From positions 124,001 to 188,000 of the forward strand of contig NZ_CANMXB010000001.1 of NCBI RefSeq assembly GCF_947501785.1: a stretch of DNA of 64,000 bases, given 5' to 3'. The first letter of the stretch is position 1, and every line of letters starts with the position of its first letter. The notes beneath the pieces were generated by a model. It was not told where the DNA came from. It searched no databases and saw only the letters and a list, made by a program, of their open reading frames with translations. Made by a program: the position numbers and the translations under genes. This DNA is from an uncultured Litoreibacter sp. (GTDB taxonomy: Bacteria > Pseudomonadota > Alphaproteobacteria > Rhodobacterales > Rhodobacteraceae). Shown in pieces: positions 57,234 through 64,000 of the stretch.

Positions 57234-57585
57234 GGGGAAGGTGGGTTGGAAACCCACCCTGCAGGTGTCGAATAGGCGGGCCCGCCCTTTGGTGTAGGCG
57301 CGACATGCGAAGCGGGGCTTTTGCCCCCGCAGCCATTCTTTAGTCATCGATGACGGCATTTCCCCCGGGGCGTTAAGCCGAAGGCGCGATGTCACTTTTG
57401 TCGTTGGATATCCGGGGACGGGTTTTATGGGCCTTGCGTTGATAAGATGTAACCGCACCGCACGGTGGGTTGCGGGTATGGCAACGGGTGGGAATTGAGT
57501 ATTTTTGCCAAAACGAAGCCTGTTTTGACCACAGGGGCCGGGCGGTGTAGAGGTTCGCTAGAGTTTTGAGGGAAGGGCCGCGTGC
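57234..57585. other. 352-bp intergenic region between birA and coaX
   Basis: No credible gene. A hairpin at 57240-57258 follows birA. A CG-rich arm pair is seen near 57310-57330 (GCGGGG..CCCCGC). CACCGCACGGTG near 57456-57467 is a short palindrome. A weak TTGACC (57525-57530) with TAGAGG 17 nt later may be the coaX promoter. This would separate coaX and the RNase J gene from the nuo transcript. Confidence 0.45.
57240..57258 (+). terminator. hairpin after birA, possible nuo/birA terminator
   Basis: A perfect 8-bp stem GGTGGGTT/AACCCACC with loop GGA, 6 nt after the birA stop. It has no T-run. Confidence 0.5.
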
Positions 57586-58359
57586 ATGCTGCTGGCGATT
57601 GACTGCGGGAACACAAATACCGTGTTCTCAATCTGGGACGGCGAAACCTTCATCGCCCATTGGCGCACCGCGACCGAGTGGCAGCGCACGGCGGACCAGT
57701 ATTATGTGTGGCTGTCCTCGCTCATGCATTTCCAGAAGATCGAGGCCGATATTGACGAGGTGATCGTGTCTTCCACGGTGCCTCGGGTGGTGTTCAACTT
57801 GCGGGTGTTTGCGGATCGCTATTTCGGATGTCGCCCTCTGGTTGTTGGCAAAGAGGGCTGCGACTTGCCTGTGGATGTGCGCGTGGACGCCGGCACCGCC
57901 GTGGGTCCGGACCGATTGGTCAACACCGTGGCGGGGTATGACCTGCATGGCGGCGATCTGGTGATCGTTGATTTTGGCACGGCCACGACCTTTGATGTGG
58001 TGGACAGCGACGGCGCCTATATCGGCGGCGTGATTGCGCCCGGCGTGAACCTGTCGCTGGAGGCGCTGCATCAGGCGGCGGCCGCCTTGCCCAATGTGGA
58101 TGTGCGCAAGCCCGAACAGGTGATTGGCACCAACACCATCGCCTGCATGGAATCGGGCGTCTTTTGGGGCTATGTCGGCCTGATCAACGGCATTACGCAG
58201 CGTATCATGGAAGAACGCGGGCGGAAGCTGAAGATAATCGGGACCGGGGGGCTTGCGCCTTTGTTCCAGCAGGGTCATGCCCTGTTTGACGTATTCGAGG
58301 ACGAGCTGACCATCCATGGATTGGTGGTCATCAATGCCTTCAACAGAAAGAACGGTTAA
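57586..58359 (+). CDS. coaX: type III pantothenate kinase
   Basis: A 257-residue ASKHA-fold kinase. Asp6-type motif LLAIDCGNTNTVFSIWDG, DAGTAVGPDRLVNTV for pantothenate, and DFGTATTFDVV for the phosphates. It phosphorylates pantothenate, the first step of CoA synthesis, usually with a monovalent cation and without feedback by CoA. GGGAAGGG lies upstream. Its stop overlaps the RNase J gene (TAATG). Confidence 0.96.
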   Translation: MLLAIDCGNTNTVFSIWDGETFIAHWRTATEWQRTADQYYVWLSSLMHFQKIEADIDEVIVSSTVPRVVFNLRVFADRYFGCRPLVVGKEGCDLPVDVRVDAGTAVGPDRLVNTVAGYDLHGGDLVIVDFGTATTFDVVDSDGAYIGGVIAPGVNLSLEALHQAAAALPNVDVRKPEQVIGTNTIACMESGVFWGYVGLINGITQRIMEERGRKLKIIGTGGLAPLFQQGHALFDVFEDELTIHGLVVINAFNRKNG

Positions 58360-60023
58360 TGGCAGCGGATAGGCTGATCTACCTGCCCCTCGGCGGGGCG
58401 GGCGAAGTTGGTATGAACATGTATGTCTACGGCTATGGCCGCCCCGGCAAGGAGCGGTACATTCTCGTGGATATGGGCGTGACCTTCCCCGACATGGACG
58501 GCACGCCGGGGGTGGATCTGATCTTCCCCGATGTGGAGTGGATTGCGGAGCGCGTCGACCGTTTGGATGCGATATTCATCACCCATGCGCATGAAGATCA
58601 TATCGGCGCGTTGGGTCATCTGTATCCGCGTCTGACCGCGGCGGTCTACGCCCGCAAGTTCACCGCCCATATCGGGCGGCTGAAGATGGAGGAGCACGGG
58701 TTTGACGGCTCCGAGATCACGACCGTGGGCGCGATGCCGGAGATGGTGGAGGCGGGGCCGTTTAAGGTGGGGTTCATGCCGATCTCGCATTCCATTCCGG
58801 AAAGCTCCGCTTTGATCATCGACACGCCTGAGGGGCGGGTGGTGCATACCGGTGATTTCAAGATCGACGAGACGCCGGGCCTTGGTGAGCCGTTTGATAT
58901 CAAGGCTTGGGGGTCTTTGGGGCCGGTGAAGGCGTTGGTGTGCGATTCCACCAACGTGTTCTCTCCTGACCCGGGCCGGTCGGAAGCGACAGTCGGCCCT
59001 GAGATCGAGCGCGTGGTGCGCGAGGCCTCGGGCATGGTTGTGGCCACGACCTTTGCGTCCAACATTGCCCGCGTGAAGACGCTGGCGGATGCGGGCGTGG
59101 CGGCGGGGCGCTCGGTCGTGCTGCTGGGGCGTGCGATGAAGAAGATGATCGGGGCGGGGGTTGAGACCGGGCTGATCAAGGACTTCCCGGCGACGATCAC
59201 GCCCGAAGAAGCGCGCGATATTCCGCGCGACCATTTGATGCTGCTGGCGACCGGATCGCAGGGGGAGCGGCGCGCGGCGTCGGCGCAGCTGGCGCGGGGC
59301 AAGTATCTGGGGATTGAGCTGAAGGGCGGGGACACGTTCATCTTCTCGTCAAAGACCATTCCGGGCAATGAGGTGTCTGTGGGCCGGATCACCAATGGGC
59401 TGTCCGAGAAGGATGTCGACGTGATCGACGACAAGATGGCGGCTATTCACGTCTCGGGCCATGCGAACCGGCCAGACCTGCAGCGGATGCATGAGCTGAC
59501 GAAGCCCCAGATTTTGGTGCCGATGCATGGCGAGCACCGGATGCTGCGCGAGCATGCGAAGCTGGGCGAGGCTGGCGGCATTGCGTCCGTGATTGCGCCC
59601 AATGGGACGATGGTGTCGCTGTCGGGGAACCGGCCTGAGGTGGTCGAGTTTGTCGAGACAGGGCGGCTCTACTTGGATGGCTCTATTCAGGTTGGGGCGC
59701 TGGACGGAGTGGTCCGGGATCGTATCCGGATGGCTTTGAATGGTCAGGTCGTGATTGGCATTCTCATTGATGAAGAAGACGAGCCATTGACCGATGCCTG
59801 GGCGGAGATGCGGGGGCTGCCTGAGGTGGGGCAATCCCGGGTGTCTGTGCAGGACATTTTGGAAGAGGAAGTGGGCCAGTTTTTGGGGCGCGCCGATAGC
59901 AAAACCGTGGCGGATGACGGGAAACTGGAGGAGCAGGTGAAGCGGATTGTGCGCAACACATGTTCCAAGGAGATCGGGAAGAAGCCTGAGGTGGTGGTGC
60001 TGATTTCGAGGCTGACGGCCTGA
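58359..60023 (+). CDS. rnj: ribonuclease J
   Basis: A 554-residue metallo-beta-lactamase/beta-CASP nuclease. Zinc ligands are in THAHEDHIGALGH. The beta-CASP region includes ATGSQGERRAASAQLARG, and HVSGHANRPDLQRM is the family signature. A C-terminal domain covers about 460-554. It has 5'-3' exo- and endonuclease activity in RNA maturation. It is coupled to coaX by a one-base overlap, a neighbourhood common in alphaproteobacteria. Confidence 0.95.
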   Translation: MAADRLIYLPLGGAGEVGMNMYVYGYGRPGKERYILVDMGVTFPDMDGTPGVDLIFPDVEWIAERVDRLDAIFITHAHEDHIGALGHLYPRLTAAVYARKFTAHIGRLKMEEHGFDGSEITTVGAMPEMVEAGPFKVGFMPISHSIPESSALIIDTPEGRVVHTGDFKIDETPGLGEPFDIKAWGSLGPVKALVCDSTNVFSPDPGRSEATVGPEIERVVREASGMVVATTFASNIARVKTLADAGVAAGRSVVLLGRAMKKMIGAGVETGLIKDFPATITPEEARDIPRDHLMLLATGSQGERRAASAQLARGKYLGIELKGGDTFIFSSKTIPGNEVSVGRITNGLSEKDVDVIDDKMAAIHVSGHANRPDLQRMHELTKPQILVPMHGEHRMLREHAKLGEAGGIASVIAPNGTMVSLSGNRPEVVEFVETGRLYLDGSIQVGALDGVVRDRIRMALNGQVVIGILIDEEDEPLTDAWAEMRGLPEVGQSRVSVQDILEEEVGQFLGRADSKTVADDGKLEEQVKRIVRNTCSKEIGKKPEVVVLISRLTA

Positions 60024-60198
60024 TCTGCGGCGCGTGCGTCGAAATTGGTAAGGTGTTGTAACCAAAAGACTTCCTTTGTGCCGTCGGCCGCAAATAAATC
60101 CGGAAATTTGCCCCTTAGGGGATGAATTCTGCGGTGCAGCGTTTATGTAAAGGTGGGTCAGCAAGGCCCGTAACATTTGCATAAATGGAGGGCGCGTT

Positions 60199-61470
60199 AT
60201 GCCTCATCCGCTAAAGCATGTTGTGATCGTGGGCGCTGGTTTCGGGGGCCTGTCTGCCGCCAAGGCTCTGGCGAAATCGCCTGTTCAGATCACACTGATT
60301 GACCAACAAAACCACCACCTGTTTCAGCCACTTCTGTACCAAGTCGCGACGGCCTCGCTGACCCCTGCGGAGATCGCGACCCCGATCCGGCATGTACTGC
60401 GCAAGCAGGGCAATGTGCGGGTGGTGATGGACCGCGTGGAGGGTGTGGACCGAGCCGCCAAGGAGGTGCTGTGCGAGAGCGGCGAGCGGGTTGGGTATGA
60501 CGCGCTGATCCTCGCCACCGGCGCGCAGCACAGCTATTTTGGCAATGACGCTTGGGCGGAGCACGCGCCGGGGTTGAAGACCTTGCAGGACGCGCTTGCG
60601 CTGCGCGAGCAGGTGCTGAGCGCCTTTGAGAAGGCGGAATTGCTGGCGGACAGCGACCCGGAAGCGGCCAAGGCCTATCAGAGCTTTGTCGTGATCGGGG
60701 CGGGACCGACCGGGGTTGAGATGGCGGGGGCGATTGGCGAATTGGCGGCGTCGGTGATGCGGGATTTCCGGCGGATTGACCCGGCGGACAACCGTGTGAT
60801 TTTGGTCGAGGGCGGCCCGCGTGTTCTGCCGTCCTTTGCCGAGAAACTGTCGGCGCGGGCGGCCTCTGATCTGAGTGAACTGGGCGTTGAGGTGCGGGTG
60901 GAGACCATGGTCACGGGCGTCTCGGACACTCAGGTCGAGACCAATCAGGGTGTGATCGACGCGCGGACCTGTATTTGGGCGGCGGGTGTGCAGGCCTCGC
61001 CTGCGGCAGACTGGCTTGGGATTGAGACGGGCCGCTCTGGGCATGTTGAGGTGGATAAAACCTTGCGGCCTGAAGGATTTGACGACGTCTACGTGATTGG
61101 CGACACGGCGCGGTTTGCACCGCAGGGTGATGCGCTGCCGGGGATTGCGCCGGTGGCCAAGCAGATGGGGATTTATGTAGGCAAGCGTCTGGACGCAGAA
61201 GCGCGGGGAAAGGGCTTTGATAAGCCCTTCCGCTACGCGGATGCCGGCGCGCTTGCGACCATTGGGCGGAACCGCGCTGTGGCCGATATCTTTGGGCTGA
61301 AAGTGACGGGGTTCATTGGCTGGCTCTTATGGGGTGCCGCGCATGTGTATTTCTTGATTGGGTTCAAGAACCGGCTGTTTGTGGTGCTGCAATGGCTGTG
61401 GGCCTATGTCACCTGGCAGCGTGGCGTGCGGCTGATCATGCATCGGGATCAGGATGGAAACGTGACCTAA
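60199..61470 (+). CDS. ndh: type II NADH dehydrogenase (NDH-2)
   Basis: A 423-residue flavoprotein. The first Rossmann site is VVIVGAGFGGLSAAKAL (FAD), the second VVIGAGPTGVEMAGAI (NADH), and VIGDTARFAPQGD closes the FAD site. The C-terminal region GWLLWGAAHVYFLIG is a membrane-binding helix. It oxidises NADH and reduces quinone without pumping protons, an alternative to the complex I encoded just upstream. GGAGGGCGCG precedes the ATG; the gene has its own 175-bp upstream region. Confidence 0.93.
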   Translation: MPHPLKHVVIVGAGFGGLSAAKALAKSPVQITLIDQQNHHLFQPLLYQVATASLTPAEIATPIRHVLRKQGNVRVVMDRVEGVDRAAKEVLCESGERVGYDALILATGAQHSYFGNDAWAEHAPGLKTLQDALALREQVLSAFEKAELLADSDPEAAKAYQSFVVIGAGPTGVEMAGAIGELAASVMRDFRRIDPADNRVILVEGGPRVLPSFAEKLSARAASDLSELGVEVRVETMVTGVSDTQVETNQGVIDARTCIWAAGVQASPAADWLGIETGRSGHVEVDKTLRPEGFDDVYVIGDTARFAPQGDALPGIAPVAKQMGIYVGKRLDAEARGKGFDKPFRYADAGALATIGRNRAVADIFGLKVTGFIGWLLWGAAHVYFLIGFKNRLFVVLQWLWAYVTWQRGVRLIMHRDQDGNVT

Positions 61471-61514
61471 TTGAGTGGGCTGCGCCCGACGCATGTTTCT
61501 TTATCCGCCCCCCA

Positions 61515-62018
61515 TCAACTGGCGGTGTCTTGTTCCATGCGGGCGGCCCAGCCTTGACCGAGTGTGAACAAGACGGACTTGAACTTTGGCACCGCAACAA
61601 GGCGGATCATGAGTTTGGAGAACCATGACCCTTTTGGGGTGATGTGGATTTCGATTTCAAACCCGGCACCATCGTCGAGATCTACGATGCGCCATTCGCC
61701 GTGGATTGCCGCGAAAGGGTAGGGGTAATCGGGGGCGTCTGTGTGGACGCGAAAGCCGAAGGATTGGCCTTCGACGAAGTGGTCGCAGGTCTCGCCCCAG
61801 CTTTCGCCTTTTGGACCTGCGCAGCGGCGTTGCATGCAGAGCCCCTCGCCGGAGAGCACTTCGACTTTTGACAGATTGTCGGCCACATCCGCGTAACCCG
61901 GGTGGTCGGTCATGACCTGCCAGATCGTGGGTTTGGGCGCGTTCACCGGTTGGGTGAGGATCGCCACCAATTTGTCGTGATGACGAGCGACGGTGACGGT
62001 TGCTTGGGTGGTGGACAT
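61515..62018 (-). CDS. SRPBCC (START-like) domain protein
   Basis: A 167-residue protein of the helix-grip SRPBCC fold: AILTQPVNAPKPTIWQVMTD, VEVLSGEGLCMQRRC, then GEWRIVDLDDGAGFEIEIHI and a long C-terminal helix. The fold binds a hydrophobic ligand in a cavity; the ligand is unknown. The start at 62018 lies right after the helicase terminator, and its only good Shine-Dalgarno (AGAAGG) is inside the 3' arm of that hairpin. Expression may depend on read-through or melting of the hairpin. Confidence 0.85.
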   Translation of the reverse strand: MSTTQATVTVARHHDKLVAILTQPVNAPKPTIWQVMTDHPGYADVADNLSKVEVLSGEGLCMQRRCAGPKGESWGETCDHFVEGQSFGFRVHTDAPDYPYPFAAIHGEWRIVDLDDGAGFEIEIHITPKGSWFSKLMIRLVAVPKFKSVLFTLGQGWAARMEQDTAS

Positions 62019-62019
62019 G

Positions 62020-62064
62020 AAAAAGGCCTTCTCTGCGCGTGGTGTTCAGCGCGGAAAAGGCCTT
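62020..62064 (-). terminator. helicase terminator overlapping the next ribosome-binding site
   Basis: On the minus strand, AAGGCCTT (62064-62057) and its partner (62030-62023), plus inner GCGC pairing, form a stem of about 15 bp with one mismatch. Five T follow at 62024-62020, just before the SRPBCC start codon. The 3' arm contains AGAAGG, the ribosome-binding site of the SRPBCC gene. Confidence 0.75.
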
Positions 62065-62100
62065 AGATTTTTGTACGTCTCAATTACCCGATGGGTAGGT

Positions 62101-63570
62101 TTAATCTGTGCGGCGTTCTTCAAAGCTTTGTGCGATGAAGTCGGGCATGTGATCGCCAAGACCTACGACCTTTGGGCCACGATCTTCGTTGCGGCCGCGT
62201 CCACGACCGCCACGTGTGCGCTTTTCTTCGCGGGGTTTGTCGTCCCGCTTTTCCTCGCGTTTTGGTGCTGGCTTGGCGTCTTGCTCGGTTTCAGGCGCGG
62301 CGTCCTTTGTTTCGGCAGGGGCCTCTTCTTTGGCCTCTTTCGACTTGGAACGCGAGCGCGAGCGGGATTTGGTTGGCTTGTCTTCCTTGGTCTCAGCCTT
62401 TTCGGGCTTGGCCTCGGACGGTTTCACCAGCCCGGTATCGCCACGCGGGATCGTGGATTCGATCAGGCTTTCGATGGCGGCCAGCAGCTTGTCGTCCTTG
62501 GGCGTCGAGATCATCATTGCAGAGCCGGAGCGGCCCGCGCGGCCGGTGCGGCCGATGCGGTGCACATAGTCCTCCGCGTGGCTGGGCACATCGAAGTTGA
62601 ACACGTGGCTTACATTGGGAATGTCGAGCCCGCGCGCCGCGACGTCGGAGGCCACGAGGAACCGGATTTCGCCGTTGCGGAAGCCTTCCAGCGTGCGTGT
62701 GCGGTAGGATTGGTCCAGATCGCCGTGGATCGGCTCGGCGTCATGTTTGTACTTTTTCAACGACTTGGCGACGATATCCACATCAACCTTGCGGTTGCAG
62801 AAGATGATGCCGTTGGTGACCTTTTCGCCTTCGAGGTCAATGAGTTGACGCAGGAAGTCGCGTTTCTTTTTGGAGGTGTCGCGGCCAGCGGAGGGCAGCT
62901 CATAGACCGCTTGGGTGATGGTTTCCGATGTGGTGGCCTGACGCGCAACCTCGATCCGCTCGGGGTTGGAGAGGAACGTGTTGGTGATCCGCTCAATCTC
63001 CGGCGCCATGGTGGCGGAGAAGAACAGGGTTTGGCGGGTGAAGGGCGTCATCTGGAAGATGCGTTCGATGTCGGGGATGAAGCCCATATCCAACATACGG
63101 TCGGCCTCGTCCACCACCATGACTTTGACGTCCGACAGGATCAGCTTGCCGCGTTCGAAATGGTCCAGCAACCGGCCGGGGGTGGCAATCAGCACGTCAA
63201 CGCCACGGTCGATGAGGGCGTCTTGCTCCTTGAAGGAGACGCCGCCGATCAGCAGAGCTTTGGTCAACTTGGTGTATTTTGCATAAAGGTCGAAGTTTTC
63301 GGCGACCTGCGCAGCGAGTTCGCGGGTCGGGGCCAGAACCAGACTGCGCGGCATACGCGCGCGGGCGCGGCCCCGGTTCAAAAGCGTGATCATCGGCAGC
63401 GTGAAGCTGGCGGTTTTGCCGGTGCCGGTCTGCGCAATGCCGAGCACGTCGCGGCCCTCCAGGGCGGGCGGGATAGCGCCGGCCTGGATGGGGGTGGGCG
63501 TTTCATAGCCCACATCGGCAATGGCTTTCAGCACTTTGGTGTGCAGCTTCAGGTCAGTAAATTTAGTCAT
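62101..63570 (-). CDS. DEAD-box RNA helicase (RhlE-like) with RS/charged tail
   Basis: A 489-residue helicase. Q motif (YETPTPIQ), Walker A AQTGTGKT, PTRELAAQV, DEADRMLDMGF, SAT in FFSATMA, and motif VI HRIGRTGRAGRSG are all present in the first 375 residues. The C-terminal 115 residues are Lys/Glu/Arg-rich, with an RS-like segment SRSRSRSKSK and GGRGRGRNEDRG, and are probably disordered and RNA-binding. It remodels RNA, perhaps in ribosome assembly or cold stress, and RNase J is encoded nearby. ATG 63570 is the only sensible start. Confidence 0.95.
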   Translation of the reverse strand: MTKFTDLKLHTKVLKAIADVGYETPTPIQAGAIPPALEGRDVLGIAQTGTGKTASFTLPMITLLNRGRARARMPRSLVLAPTRELAAQVAENFDLYAKYTKLTKALLIGGVSFKEQDALIDRGVDVLIATPGRLLDHFERGKLILSDVKVMVVDEADRMLDMGFIPDIERIFQMTPFTRQTLFFSATMAPEIERITNTFLSNPERIEVARQATTSETITQAVYELPSAGRDTSKKKRDFLRQLIDLEGEKVTNGIIFCNRKVDVDIVAKSLKKYKHDAEPIHGDLDQSYRTRTLEGFRNGEIRFLVASDVAARGLDIPNVSHVFNFDVPSHAEDYVHRIGRTGRAGRSGSAMMISTPKDDKLLAAIESLIESTIPRGDTGLVKPSEAKPEKAETKEDKPTKSRSRSRSKSKEAKEEAPAETKDAAPETEQDAKPAPKREEKRDDKPREEKRTRGGRGRGRNEDRGPKVVGLGDHMPDFIAQSFEERRTD

Positions 63571-63732
63571 AGATTTCCAAATGGTTGCAGTGAGTTTCTG
63601 CAGTGATTTGGGACGCAGGTTCCAACGCGTCCCTGCGTCGCCCCAAGGACGTTTTCCTCAGGTAGGCTGCATGTAGTGCAGTTGAGGGGCGCGGTCAACA
63701 AAACTGGGGGAATGAGGGGCTAAATCGGCGGA

Positions 63733-64000
63733 TTAGCCACTGTTTGGCGACGATAGGTGGTCCCAAGTCAGATTGTGGTGATCAAAGCCGCGTTCGATGG
63801 TGGGCTTGACCACCTTGAAATAGGGCGACAGGTCAAAATCGCGGGGGGTGAACAACGAATGGTGGCGAATGTGCAGAATCTCGTCGGCCTGATCTTTGTC
63901 GGTGCCCGCTTCCACCGTGGGCAGGATCGGGTAGGCCACCTTTTGAAACGCCTCGGCGATCAGCGAGGAACAGATCGCACGGGTCGGATCGCCTGAGCCC
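63733..64000 (-). CDS. YiiX/YebB-like permuted papain hydrolase (partial, cut by window edge)
   Basis: The last 88 codons of a minus-strand gene. The frame stays open to the window edge, beginning GSGDPTRAICSSLIAEAFQ, where Cys in AICSSLIAEAF fits the catalytic cysteine of permuted NlpC/P60-type enzymes. RDFDLSPYFKVVKPTIERGF is typical of lipo-like YiiX proteins. The N-terminal His half lies outside the window. It is divergently unlinked from the helicase, sharing its strand 160 bp upstream. Confidence 0.75.
   Translation of the reverse strand, partial: GSGDPTRAICSSLIAEAFQKVAYPILPTVEAGTDKDQADEILHIRHHSLFTPRDFDLSPYFKVVKPTIERGFDHHNLTWDHLSSPNSG

Noticed and set aside
61993-63606. 537-codon plus-strand frame opposite the helicase
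   Set aside because: The helicase has all DEAD-box motifs on the minus strand; this frame has none and has shadow-type composition.

Overview
The window is GC-rich, densely coded chromosomal DNA of an alphaproteobacterium, most likely the Roseobacter group of the Rhodobacteraceae. The evidence is a nuo operon interleaved with small exported proteins of the DUF5333/DUF5337 type, NuoE with a long Ala/Lys/Pro-H3TH tail, a liu leucine-degradation operon, RNase J next to coaX, and many ATGA/GTGA gene overlaps. No rRNA, tRNA, CRISPR array, insertion sequence or prophage was seen. Genus cannot be assigned from the sequence alone.

Left part (1-22.6 kb). After the tail of an unknown gene come a small exported protein, a YghU-type glutathione transferase, a charged-repeat exported protein, a DUF3422 membrane protein and a glycine-zipper protein. 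A complete peptide ABC transporter follows on the minus strand (two ATPases, binding protein, two permeases). It is divergent from an ArgE-like deacetylase and an M20 amidohydrolase, which suggests uptake and hydrolysis of peptides or N-acylated amino acids. Next are moaA, a lipoprotein, a tightly packed alkD-like/glmS/glmU group (UDP-GlcNAc synthesis), a gph-like phosphatase, an MmgE/PrpD protein, a DegT-type aminotransferase and a permuted papain-like hydrolase.

Middle (22.6-36 kb). Across a 406-bp divergent region begins the leucine/isovalerate operon: liuA, two small proteins, liuB, liuD, a GST, liuE (HMG-CoA lyase) and liuC. Together these convert isovaleryl-CoA to acetoacetate and acetyl-CoA. 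A lytic transglycosylase, a RidA protein, a small HExxH metallopeptidase and a membrane protein follow as one run. Facing them on the minus strand are a hexapeptide acetyltransferase, a fatty acid desaturase and a GNAT acetyltransferase.

Right part (36-64 kb). A complete 14-gene complex I operon, nuoA to nuoN, carries twelve extra genes between its core genes. These include a sulfotransferase joined to nuoC and nuoD by stop-start overlaps, a membrane protein sharing NuoE's C-terminal H3TH domain, and a block of lipoproteins and DUF5333-like exported proteins between nuoF and nuoG. birA, coaX and the RNase J gene follow, then a type II NADH dehydrogenase, an SRPBCC protein, a DEAD-box helicase and the end of a second papain-like hydrolase cut by the window edge.

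The most unusual content is the accessory set inside the nuo operon. The next most notable items are a family of tandem double hairpins (two copies with different but compensated stems) and a helicase terminator whose 3' arm holds the ribosome-binding site of the next gene.
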